From positions 1-44,185 of the forward strand of contig JAZTWO010000015.1 of NCBI GenBank assembly GCA_045635885.1: a DNA stretch of 44,185 nt, given 5' to 3'. This stretch comes from RGIG4608 sp045635885. GTDB taxonomy: Bacteria; Bacillota; Clostridia; Oscillospirales; CAG-272. Positions 9,849 through 16,640 of the stretch are shown here, in pieces (the stretch's first letter is position 1; the number at the start of each line of letters is the position of its first letter). A program made the position numbers and the translations under genes. The notes below the pieces were generated by a model, which was given only the letters and a program-made list of their open reading frames with translations, was not told the DNA's origin and did not search any database.

Positions 9849-10505
9849 TCATTCTCCTTTTATAAAATGAGTTATTGGTTTTTCAAGTATCTTCTTCATA
9901 AATTTTACCACTAATCCGACAAAAATGGCGGAAATTAGGGTTCCCTCGCGGGTACCCATAATTTTCCCCTTAAAGAGAATCAGCGACAAAATAACCCCTG
10001 TTATTACGCAAAAAACATCAAAGGCAATTTTGGTACTTCCAAAGTCTTTTTTTGATACATCGGAAATAACCTTGATGATTGCTTCTCCCGGGTTTAAGAT
10101 AAGGTCTGCCATAACGGATATGCAGATGCCTGTTCCAAGTATTATACATCCAAGAAAAACTATAATAAGCTTTTCATAATATTCGGTGTTTTGGATGAAG
10201 CCTGCAATGTAGAGCCCAAGGTCGGTAAAATATCCGCAAACAAAGGAAAGGGGTAGCTGAAAAAACTGATAAGGCTTAAAATTTTTCCTCAAAATAAGAA
10301 TCTGACAGAGGATGAAGGTAAGGTAGGACATAAAAACCCATGTCCCAAAGGATATGAAGGTGAATTTAAGACTTAAAACATTTGCGACACAGGAAATGGG
10401 AGATACTCCCAGTGTGCTGTGCCTTGTAAAGGCAACTCCGAGTGCCACAAAGAATATTCCAATGGTTAAAACAATAATTCTTTTGAAAAATTCGGATTTT
10501 GTCAT
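9849..10505 (-). CDS. YczE/DUF6198-like integral membrane protein
   Basis: About 218 residues with five or more hydrophobic segments. Conserved-looking stretches are TLGVSPISC near the N-terminus, a central LNPGEAIIKVIS segment, and GTREGTLISAIFVGL near the C-terminus, all typical of the YczE/YitT-type membrane family. The substrate is unknown. The reading frame could begin at 10517, but only the ATG at 10505 has a ribosome-binding site (GGAG, 6 nt spacing), so I prefer it. It is first in a two-gene unit with the glycyl-radical activase; whether the pairing is functional is unknown. Confidence 0.75.
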   Translation of the reverse strand: MTKSEFFKRIIVLTIGIFFVALGVAFTRHSTLGVSPISCVANVLSLKFTFISFGTWVFMSYLTFILCQILILRKNFKPYQFFQLPLSFVCGYFTDLGLYIAGFIQNTEYYEKLIIVFLGCIILGTGICISVMADLILNPGEAIIKVISDVSKKDFGSTKIAFDVFCVITGVILSLILFKGKIMGTREGTLISAIFVGLVVKFMKKILEKPITHFIKGE

Positions 10506-10591
10506 AATGTGCTCCATAAAATATATTTTTCACAGTATATTATTACATAAATTTTTCATTTTGGCAAGGATAAAAAATGGAGACACAAAGA

Positions 10592-10685
10592 TAACTATTC
10601 ATTATTCATCAGCGAAGCGACTTCATTATTCATTGAAAATCCTGTCAAATGAGTGATGAATATTGAATAATGAAAAATGAATAAT
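10592..10685. repeat. AT-rich imperfect inverted repeat
   Basis: Repeated ATTATTCATTATTCATCA-like motifs on the left face their complements on the right (TGATGAATATTGAATAATG). This is the style of small clostridial palindromic elements. The stretch 10518-10970 carries no gene. Besides this repeat it holds a short GTCGAC-containing palindrome (about 10697-10724), the mini-hairpin array and a terminator. Confidence 0.5.
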
Positions 10686-10811
10686 ACAAACTAAAAATCC
10701 CATCGACAAAAGTCGACAGGATTTTAACTTTGGCTTTCGAGTACATAATAGATGCAGAAGATTTTTGTTATTTTTTTTACGAATCATCGGTGACATTTTA
10801 GCTAAATTATT

Positions 10812-10937
10812 TAATGAAATATCTCACTTCGTTCGATATGAAATAAAATTTGCCTTTTCATATTGCGTAGCAATATTTCATACACGAAGTGTATTTCATA
10901 GCGAAGCTATTTCACTTGCCGTAGGCAAATTTCATTA
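10812..10937. repeat. Array of mini-hairpins separated by ATTTCAT spacers
   Basis: A run of short inverted repeats with GTA or GAA loops (ATTGC-gta-GCAAT, ACAC-gaa-GTGT, AGC-gaa-GCT, TTGCC-gta-GGCAA) is separated by ATTTCAT. The whole array is bounded by ATGAAAT on the left and ATTTCAT on the right, giving it an overall palindromic outline. It is non-coding and has the same architecture as 203-376 with a different spacer word. Confidence 0.7.
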
Positions 10938-10938
10938 A

Positions 10939-10968
10939 AAAAACGACTTGTTTCAACAAGTCGTTTTT
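10939..10968 (-). terminator. Terminator of the original tRNA-Pro gene
   Basis: A perfect 14-bp stem (AAAAACGACTTGTT and complement) ends in a T-run on the minus strand. It sits 2 nt beyond the CCA end of the first tRNA-Pro fragment, as expected for the terminator of the ancestral chromosomal tRNA gene. The two other tRNA fragments share a different terminator. Confidence 0.75.
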
Positions 10969-10970
10969 TC

Positions 10971-11150
10971 TGGTCGAGGTGTCAGGATTTGATCCTGCGA
11001 CCTCTGCGTCCCGAAGCGATACTAGAATGTGCTGTTTGCCACGAATGGCTCTATTTGGGCATTTCCGCTACATTGAAAATGGTCTTTAGCGCGGTTGTTT
11101 CCATTTATTCCGCCTGTTACATTTCTAACTGTGGGTTTACATGTGGTCAA
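10971..11150 (-). other. Attachment-site copy 1: tRNA-Pro(CGG) 3' fragment plus element end
   Basis: Positions 10971-11015 read on the minus strand as the 3' part of a proline tRNA. They begin at the anticodon loop (TTCGGGA), continue through the T-arm with a GGATCAAATCC core, and end in CGACCA. The 5' half is missing. To the right lies about 130 bp that is about 90% identical to the equivalent part of copy 2, ending with ATGTGGTCAA at 11141-11150. That word starts exactly 132 bp from the start of the TCCCGAA core. The matching word 116 bp to the left, present at copies 2 and 3, is absent, as expected for an outermost junction with chromosome. Confidence 0.75.
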
Positions 11151-11708
11151 AAAAACCCTTCCGCAATAGGACTAAAATAAAATCTTTGCGGAAGAGTTTC
11201 AAAAAAATATCATATCAAAATTTATTATGCTTTAACCAAAGAAAATCGCGCCGTTAAAATCATTATAAAAATTCACCTTTGTAAATTTCTAACGAACAGA
11301 ATTAAATTTACAGCTGAGTAAAATTGGATATGCAATGCGACATTTACGAACAATTTCGTGACGAAAAAATACCAGTTGTAGGTACGCATGTGGTCAATTG
11401 GCTTTTTTGAGTAATTATATATAAAAAAATGATATACCTTAAACAAAGAAAAAAATTTGAACAACTGAACTGCACGAAAACAAGATTAACATAAATACAA
11501 ATTTACACGAAAACAAGATTATCGCATTTAATCACTAACATAAAACCATCATTAAGAGTATAATTCTGTAAAAATTTGATAGTTTTATCCCCTTAACGCG
11601 CATTTTTCCAAAAACAGAATATAGCCTTGTAAGTAATTAATAATGGAGTTTGCATAAGAGCATGTTTTGTGGAATTTGTGCAACAGGCTGTTGCACAAAT
11701 TAAGTTTC
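11151..11708. other. Gene-free AT-rich element end
   Basis: No convincing coding sequence. It contains one more ATGTGGTCAA word (11388-11397) and two degenerate copies of a dispersed motif (TTAACCAAAGAAAA near 11232 and CTTAAACAAAGAAAA near 11439). A short inverted repeat, TTTGTGCAACA / TGTTGCACAAA (about 11677-11698), just downstream of the antitoxin gene may be its terminator. Confidence 0.45.
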
Positions 11709-12356
11709 TTAATTCATTGGGTTTTCCAACAAATCCTCAATGTTGCATCCAAGGACTCTTGAGATTTTATATAATGTATGTCCCTGAGCTTTATCAATGT
11801 CATTAACCTTTTGCTCATACATTTGAATAGAGCGAAGTTTAACTCCTGAAAGTTTTGCAAGTTCTGATTGTGAAATTCCACGATTTTCACGGATTCTCTT
11901 GAGTTTGGTTTCAAGAATTGCCTCGTTATAGAATTTCTCCATTGTATCTATAAACTGACTTATATCCATTTCATGATAAACAGAATACATATCAATAATT
12001 TTCGAAAGAGGTATACGCTCAAAGATATCCTTAAATCTGCGACCTGAAAACCATTGATATTCTGCCAAAGCCCAACCTGCCCAATATTCAGGAGAACGGT
12101 CTTCACGGAAATTTGCATCAGGTGCATCTTTTTTATTATAAGCCTTTTTTACAATTGCTTTGCCAAGTTCTATTCCTGACATTCCGGAGAGAATCGCAGG
12201 ATTGCCAGTTTCGAATTTTTGGGCATATCCTGTAGTTACGAAAAGTGATGCAACCCAATCATTTTCAAGCTTGCAATCATTAATTATATAGTCAAACATA
12301 TCTGCCAGACAACTTTTTGCATCACTCAGATATAATTCGCTGTATGCGTGGGTCAT
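11709..12356 (-). CDS. XRE-type HTH antitoxin-like protein of a DUF3990 toxin pair
   Basis: 215 residues. The C-terminal third (about 150-212) is a helix-turn-helix of the XRE class with recognisable ISQSELAKLSGVKLRSIQMYEQ. The N-terminal 140 residues form a conserved all-helical domain of the kind linked to DUF3791/DUF3990 pairs. By position it should neutralise the toxin encoded just upstream and bind the promoter. Its start overlaps the toxin's 3' end by 35 nt in another frame, which implies coupled translation. The order, toxin first, is the less common one for such systems. Confidence 0.75.
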   Translation of the reverse strand: MTHAYSELYLSDAKSCLADMFDYIINDCKLENDWVASLFVTTGYAQKFETGNPAILSGMSGIELGKAIVKKAYNKKDAPDANFREDRSPEYWAGWALAEYQWFSGRRFKDIFERIPLSKIIDMYSVYHEMDISQFIDTMEKFYNEAILETKLKRIRENRGISQSELAKLSGVKLRSIQMYEQKVNDIDKAQGHTLYKISRVLGCNIEDLLENPMN

Positions 12357-13020
12357 TATTTTGCATCTCCTCTCTTAAAATATCAAGTACAAAGATATCA
12401 TCACGATAGACTTTACTCTTTTTGATTTCTTGCTTAAATGCTTTTCTTGCAGAAGAATCACGATCAATAAATTTTGGATAGTATTCATCCTTTGATACAG
12501 GCGCAGCATCAATAAATTTAATCTGATCAAAGGCTTTTTGTGATACCAAAACGGTTTGTTCACCGAGTTTTCCAAGTTTTAAAGCTTTATTTAAACTGCG
12601 AAGCGGAAGGCCATTAGAAACGAAACTTTCAGCATATTGGAAATAGGAGTCATCGGCACGATATCCAACAACTACATCATAATCACTAATATTAACAGAA
12701 TAGTGTTCTATAATATAATCTCTCGCATCAATAGCGATTTCAGAGTTTAATTTAAATGTGCGGTATTTAAGCAAAATTGCAATCCAATTTAAAACCGTAT
12801 GCTGACCATCAGTCAAATCTAAAATTTTAAGGCCATCAGTATTTAATTCATAGCTATTGACAAATCCATCCGTGTTCTGTTTGCATGCCCATTCTTTTGC
12901 CATTTCTTCGGTTTTTGTGCAGTAAAACCCTTTTCCGTAATCATTATGTTCATTACCAATATTTATATCAGGTACTTCTATAATGTGATCTGTTCCATGT
13001 AATAATATTATTTTACTCAT
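12322..13020 (-). CDS. DUF3990 toxin, ADP-ribosyltransferase-like fold
   Basis: 232 residues matching the DUF3990 pattern: LLHGTD at 6-11, NDYGKGFYCTKTEEMAKEWA at 26-45, a central LKILDL segment, and VVVGYRADDSYF near 116-127. DUF3990 belongs to the ADP-ribosyltransferase clan. The His-Gly near the N-terminus and the GFY motif fit the NAD-binding part of such folds, though the catalytic Glu is not assigned. It acts presumably on an intracellular target. It forms an operon with the HTH gene and has a strong promoter with an overlapping palindromic operator. Members of this family occur in phage-defence and stabilisation modules, consistent with its place in an integrated cassette. Confidence 0.78.
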   Translation of the reverse strand: MSKIILLHGTDHIIEVPDINIGNEHNDYGKGFYCTKTEEMAKEWACKQNTDGFVNSYELNTDGLKILDLTDGQHTVLNWIAILLKYRTFKLNSEIAIDARDYIIEHYSVNISDYDVVVGYRADDSYFQYAESFVSNGLPLRSLNKALKLGKLGEQTVLVSQKAFDQIKFIDAAPVSKDEYYPKFIDRDSSARKAFKQEIKKSKVYRDDIFVLDILREEMQNNDPRIQRIISE

Positions 13021-13033
13021 AATTACCTCTCCG

Positions 13034-13085
13034 TATCATTGTGATGTTACATAATCATTATATCATCACAATGATATTTTGTCAA
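13034..13085 (-). promoter_or_regulatory. Promoter and palindromic operator of the toxin-antitoxin operon
   Basis: On the minus strand a perfect TTGACA (13080-13085) and TATAAT (13057-13062) are separated by 17 bp. Two 13-bp inverted arms, TATCATTGTGATG (13034-13046) and CATCACAATGATA (13064-13076), lie between and downstream of the promoter boxes with 17 bp between them. Binding by the HTH protein would block RNA polymerase, the usual autoregulation of such operons. Confidence 0.85.
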
Positions 13086-13102
13086 TAATTTTGAAAAATA
13101 TT

Positions 13103-13152
13103 ATATCAAAATATGACACGCCTTAAACAAAGAAAAGCGGAACTGAGAAATC
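13103..13152. repeat. Dispersed motif, copy A
   Basis: Contains AAATATGACACGC followed by CTTAAACAAAGAAAAGCGG. The same word recurs at 28993-29040 and 41611-41661 in the same orientation, and more weakly near 11232 and 11439. It lies between the toxin-antitoxin promoter and the thiamine riboswitches. See the separate finding. Confidence 0.7.
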
Positions 13153-13198
13153 ATAAAAATTTTAGTTTTCGATGAAAAAATTAAATTTACAAAAAGTA

Positions 13199-13227
13199 TT
13201 GTAATTTTCATTCGTAAGTGATATAAT
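13199..13227 (+). promoter_or_regulatory. Promoter of the thiamine leader
   Basis: TTGTAA (13199-13204) and TATAAT (13222-13227) with a 17-bp spacer, placed about 20 nt before the first TPP aptamer. Confidence 0.7.
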
Positions 13228-13246
13228 ATACAAAACAATATAAGAA

Positions 13247-13331
13247 ACGGGAGCTTGTGTTACAGGCTGAGAGGAAGGTACGACCTTCGACCGGTAACCT
13301 GATTTGGATAATGCCAACGTAGGAATGTCTT
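13247..13331 (+). ncRNA. TPP riboswitch 1
   Basis: Has the conserved THI-box elements in order: GGGAGC, CTGAGAGGAAGG, CGACC, then ACCTGATTTGGATAATGCC and AACGTAGGAA. It is followed by its own terminator (13362-13389). It senses thiamine pyrophosphate and should lower downstream transcription when TPP is abundant. Confidence 0.93.
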
Positions 13332-13361
13332 GTGTAATATCGCAAGTAATACAGAAATTCG

Positions 13362-13389
13362 GAAGCTGCCAAATCGGCGGCTTCTTTTT
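13362..13389 (+). terminator. Terminator of TPP riboswitch 1
   Basis: A 9-bp stem GAAGCTGCC / GGCGGCTTC with loop AAATC is followed by TTTTT, placed 30 nt after the aptamer as an expression platform. Confidence 0.85.
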
Positions 13390-13415
13390 GTTTGTAAAAT
13401 TAAATGCAATTAAAT

Positions 13416-13502
13416 AGCGGGAGCTTGTATAACAGGCTGAGAGGAAGGTGTGACCTTCGACCGAGAACCTGATTTGGATAATGCCAACGTAGGGATGCCC
13501 GA
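13416..13502 (+). ncRNA. TPP riboswitch 2
   Basis: A second complete THI-box aptamer, nearly identical to the first in its conserved segments, lies about 85 nt downstream in the same leader. No promoter is seen between the two, so both probably act in series on one transcript. Confidence 0.93.
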
Positions 13503-13531
13503 TATATGTTCGGGAGTTTTAAGAAATGTTG

Positions 13532-13559
13532 GAGGATGCCAAGTCGGTATCCTCTTTTT
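13532..13559 (+). terminator. Terminator of TPP riboswitch 2
   Basis: Stem GAGGATGCC / GGTATCCTC with loop AAGTC is followed by TTTTT. It has the same design as the first terminator. Confidence 0.85.
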
Positions 13560-13626
13560 GTTTTCAAGTCTTGCTATATAATTGACAAAATTAAAACCGA
13601 AATCAATTCGGAGAAAGAGGTAAATT

Positions 13627-14438
13627 ATGTTAGGAAAATGTCTTGAAAATGTGAAGGAAAAAATGCCGCTTATTCACAACATCACAAACTATGTTACGGT
13701 TAACGATGTTGCAAATGCACTGCTTGCATCAGGCGGAAGCCCTATTATGTCAGATGAGCCGGAGGATGTTTCGGATATTACATCTATCTGCGGAGGACTT
13801 AATATCAATATCGGAACACTGAATAAGAGAAGCATAGAGGTTCCGGCAAGAAATCAAAAGAACTTGGTCATATTATCCTTCTTGATCCTGTAGGAGCAGG
13901 TGCAAGTAAACTCAGAACAGAAACTGCAGTTAAAATTATGGACGAAATCAAGACCGATGTTATAAGAGGAAATATATCGGAAATTAAAACTCTTGCTCTT
14001 GGAAGCGGAACAACCAAAGGTGTAGATGCAGATGCTGCAGATACTGTAACAGAAGAAAATCTTGATTCAATGGTCGAATTTGCAAAAGCATTTTCCCAAA
14101 AGTCAGGAGCAGTTATTGCGATAACCGGTGCTATAGATTTAGTGGCAGACGGTAAAAAGTGCTATGTGATTCGTAACGGTTCACCTATGATGAGCCGTAT
14201 CACAGGAACAGGATGTATGCTTTCGGGACTGACTACTGCTTACGCAGTTGCAAATCCCGATAATATAACTGAAGCTGTTGCAGCATCTGTGTGTCTTATG
14301 GGACTTGCCGGCGAGATTGGAGTATCGAATATGAAAGATACTGAGGGAAATTCAAGCCTTCGCAATCACATTATAGATGCAATATATAATATGGATGCAG
14401 ACACACTGAATAAAGGAGCAAAATATGAAGTGCGATAA
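13627..14438 (+). pseudogene. thiM: Hydroxyethylthiazole kinase, frameshifted
   Basis: ThiM phosphorylates the thiazole moiety in thiamine salvage. The N-terminal part (to about 13850) reads VKEKMPLIHNITNYVTVNDVAN and ASGGSPIMSDEPEDV, both diagnostic. The frame then shifts and stops at 13891-13893. The correct continuation, KKSKELGHIILLDPVGAGAS, is in the +1 frame and runs through TLALGSGTTKGVD and the RITGTGCMLSGL anion-hole motif to 14438. Compared with family spacing a few codons also seem lost near 13845, so a small deletion rather than one base may be responsible. The ribosome-binding site (AAAGAGG) and riboswitch leader are intact. Confidence 0.88.
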
Positions 14439-14538
14439 AAAATCATTACTCTTATATGCAGTAACCGACCGTACATGGCTTAAAGGCGAAACCTTGTATG
14501 AACAAGTTGAAAAGGCAATAAAAGGCGGCGTTATGTAG
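14425..14538 (+). pseudogene. thiE: Thiamine phosphate synthase, 5' remnant
   Basis: Starts inside the end of thiM (ATG at 14425, AAAGGAG 6 nt upstream) and encodes SLLLYAVTDRTWLKGETLYE, the ThiE N-terminus, then breaks after residue 37. A typical ThiE has about 210 residues. The next 70 bases in another frame encode the tail KTIIVDSDGDINKMVGTME followed by a stop, so an internal deletion probably joined thiE to the end of an unidentified gene. Confidence 0.75.
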
Positions 14539-14914
14539 CTCCAAGCAAAACAAAAACCATCATAGTAGACTCGGACGGTGACATAAATAAAATGGTCGGC
14601 ACAATGGAATAGAATCTATATAACCAGAGGTTAAGCATAAAATGCATGCTTAACCTCTTTTCTATTGGGTTTGTGTCAATAAAATTATATTCGTTTTGAT
14701 TTTCAACAACTTTTTGTAATTGTACATTTGTGTTGGCGGTGTTTTCAGCTGTTTCTTCAATGGCTTTCTGCATCTTTTGGCGATTCTGATACGTTTCCTC
14801 AGCAATTTTTTGAGTTCGTTGAATATCCTCGTCAAAACTTCGTTGGATACTCGATGCAATATTAGCAGTATATGATGTGTCTAAAGTAATTCCTTTAAAA
14901 AGATCATTATTCAT
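14531..14914 (-). CDS. Small coiled-coil protein, C-terminus probably lost
   Basis: The start is set by AAAAGGAG 7 nt before the ATG at 14914. The first 80 residues are charged and helical (RSFDEDIQRTQKIAEETYQN and NTNVQLQKVVENQNEY), a coiled-coil style seen in uncharacterised accessory genes of Firmicutes. From about residue 92 the frame runs through the plus-strand terminator hairpin and the thiE remnant, so the last 35 residues are probably not native. Function unknown. Confidence 0.5.
   Translation of the reverse strand: MNNDLFKGITLDTSYTANIASSIQRSFDEDIQRTQKIAEETYQNRQKMQKAIEETAENTANTNVQLQKVVENQNEYNFIDTNPIEKRLSMHFMLNLWLYRFYSIVPTILFMSPSESTMMVFVLLGAT
14626..14662 (+). terminator. Terminator of the thiamine operon remnant
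   Basis: A perfect 13-bp stem, AGAGGTTAAGCAT / ATGCTTAACCTCT, is followed by TTTTCT. Confidence 0.8.
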
Positions 14915-15024
14915 AAGAATACTCCTTTTATAAATTATTTCAAAATGAATTATAACACAATTATATATATAAATCAAATTGGTAAATCTTTGTATGTTTT
15001 ACCTCACAATAAATCAAAAATTTC

Positions 15025-15282
15025 ATGTGGTCAAATTCAAAAAATACATATTTTTAAGTAAAGCAAAAACCTCAGAAACCGCTTGGTTACTGAGGTTTAA
15101 GGTGGTCGGGATGACAGGATTTGAACCTGCGGCCTCTTCGTCCCGAAGCGCTTCTAGAATGTGCTGTTTGCCACAAATGGCTCTATTTGGACATTTCCGC
15201 TACATCGAAAATGCTCTTTAGCGCGGTTGTTTCCATTTATTCCGCCTGTTACATTTCTAATTGTGGGTTTACATGTGGTCAA
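15025..15282 (-). other. Attachment-site copy 2: tRNA-Pro(CGG) 3' fragment with both arms
   Basis: Minus strand 15147-15103 is the 3' part of a proline tRNA (TTCGGGA anticodon loop, CAGGTTCAAATCCTG T-arm, CCCGACCA end). It is followed by a terminator (15067-15098, AAACCTCAG / CTGAGGTTT). ATGTGGTCAA occurs at 15025 and 15273, that is 116 bp left and 132 bp right of the start of TCCCGAA at 15141. The right part (15148-15282) closely matches copy 1. Having both arms fits a junction between two tandemly integrated elements. Confidence 0.75.
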
Positions 15283-15313
15283 AATAAATTTTGCTATAAG
15301 CTCATTTTAGTTG

Positions 15314-16306
15314 TTATACTCTGCGTCTTTTCGATTTTTTTACAAAATTAAAAAGGGTGGAGTTTTCTACGTAAAAAACTTGTTTTTCCAATATGTTTGT
15401 ATTAGCTCCATAGTTTTTGAATACATTAGATATTTTCTGAAAATTATAAGATATGGTTCCCATGTCGATTGGACTAAAAGCGGGGTCATAATTATTTATA
15501 ATTAGTTTGTGAGATGAATTTGTGTTTAACCAGCTAACTATAGTTTGCCAATATGTAGCATCTGTTTCACCAAATGACATTCCATATACATAAATAATAT
15601 CTGAATTATCTATGATTTTTTGAACCTCGTTATGTGCATTACATCTGTTCATAGTTGTAACTTGATTTGATTTAATTATGTGTCGTAACAATTTGTCGTT
15701 GTTTTTAAGTTTGTCATTGTTTATTTGAGATTTATCGTTTAGTCCCAAAATAAAGCCTTTATTAGTGTTTCCGTGTATTGATACAACCTGTCCGATAGAA
15801 TTGTTTGTTGTTTTTGTATCAAAAGAGTACCTTTTTTTGCGAATTTTAGCAACCATATTATTGAGAATTTTAGTGTAATTAAATGTAATAAAGTTGATTA
15901 CATTGCTTTCCGAATTATCAGCATATAAATCAAAGAACGGATAAAGGTAACCTTTTTTATTGTAGTACAAGGAAAAAGTACGCTTTAATTCTTTTTTTAT
16001 TTTTCTAAATTTATATTTAAACTTTTTTTCTTGTTCTGACAAATATAAAGAAAGGTTTTTCTTTATATCATTTAACCCCTCAATAAAATCTTCAATTGTT
16101 GTTTCGTCATAATGAATTAAAATTTTGCCAAGGGCAAGTTCTAAGTCACTCCAACAATCATACATGTTTAAATTCTTTTTAAAATTTTTTATGGCATCTG
16201 AATCGTTTTTATTATTTGTTAGATATATTTTTAGAAAATTAGGATATGATGTTCTTAAATTTTGATTTAAATCAAATCCATTTCCAACAAAAAAAGTTAT
16301 TTTCAT
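15314..16306 (-). CDS. AbiH-family abortive-infection protein
   Basis: 330 residues with the AbiH hallmark at the N-terminus, FFVGNGFDLN (5-14), then TSYPNFLKIY. Further family features are a central FITFNYTKILNN, a VSIHGNTNKGFILG segment, and YVYGMSFGETDATYW near 240. AbiH proteins form a Rossmann-type fold related to SIR2 domains and protect against phages by an unresolved mechanism. RBS AAAGGAGG lies 6 nt before the ATG. It is transcribed divergently from the next SIR2-like gene and lies directly beside attachment copy 2, the usual place for defence cargo. Confidence 0.88.
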   Translation of the reverse strand: MKITFFVGNGFDLNQNLRTSYPNFLKIYLTNNKNDSDAIKNFKKNLNMYDCWSDLELALGKILIHYDETTIEDFIEGLNDIKKNLSLYLSEQEKKFKYKFRKIKKELKRTFSLYYNKKGYLYPFFDLYADNSESNVINFITFNYTKILNNMVAKIRKKRYSFDTKTTNNSIGQVVSIHGNTNKGFILGLNDKSQINNDKLKNNDKLLRHIIKSNQVTTMNRCNAHNEVQKIIDNSDIIYVYGMSFGETDATYWQTIVSWLNTNSSHKLIINNYDPAFSPIDMGTISYNFQKISNVFKNYGANTNILEKQVFYVENSTLFNFVKKSKRRRV

Positions 16307-16367
16307 ATTAATTCCTCCTTTGTAGTTGTAACATTGTTTTTAACTATTATATGACTTATTTCTTATA

Positions 16368-16396
16368 ATTATACCCTAAGATTACATTTTAATCAA
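16368..16396 (-). promoter_or_regulatory. Promoter of the AbiH gene
   Basis: Minus strand: TTGATT (16391-16396) and TATAAT (16368-16373) with a 17-bp spacer, about 60 nt before the start codon. Confidence 0.6.
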
Positions 16397-16588
16397 TAAT
16401 TTTACATATATTTATAAAAATGGAAATAGGAAAATCTAAATTATAGAACTCTGTAAAATATTAGTTTTCAAAAAGCATTTCCTAAAATCAAACAAATTCA
16501 GTATTATGATTGTTGTGAATCGACATAAGTGTAGAGAAAGAAAATTAGTTTCTAAGTAAAAGTTCGCATAAGAAAAAGTTGTTATAAA

Positions 16589-16617
16589 TTGCCAAATAAA
16601 CTTTTTTGTGGTATAAT
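16589..16617 (+). promoter_or_regulatory. Promoter of the SIR2-like operon
   Basis: TTGCCA (16589-16594) and TATAAT (16612-16617) with a 17-bp spacer, 24 nt before the start codon. The divergent 334-bp region holds no other obvious feature. Confidence 0.7.
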
Positions 16618-16640
16618 AAATATAAATTGAGGTGTAAATT

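Noticed and set aside
10971..11015. Intact tRNA gene
   Set aside because: Only the part from the anticodon loop to the CCA end is present; the D-arm and 5' acceptor strand are missing, as at 15103 and 28618.
11273..11464. Minus-strand 63-codon frame near the cassette end
   Set aside because: AT-rich, Phe/Tyr-heavy sequence without a ribosome-binding site; includes one of the arm-like words.
14979..15351. Small plus-strand open frames over attachment copies (also near 10989 and 28491) with residues such as TGFEPAASSSRSA
   Set aside because: These are translations of the tRNA 3' end and its flank in the wrong direction, a common artefact around tRNA genes.
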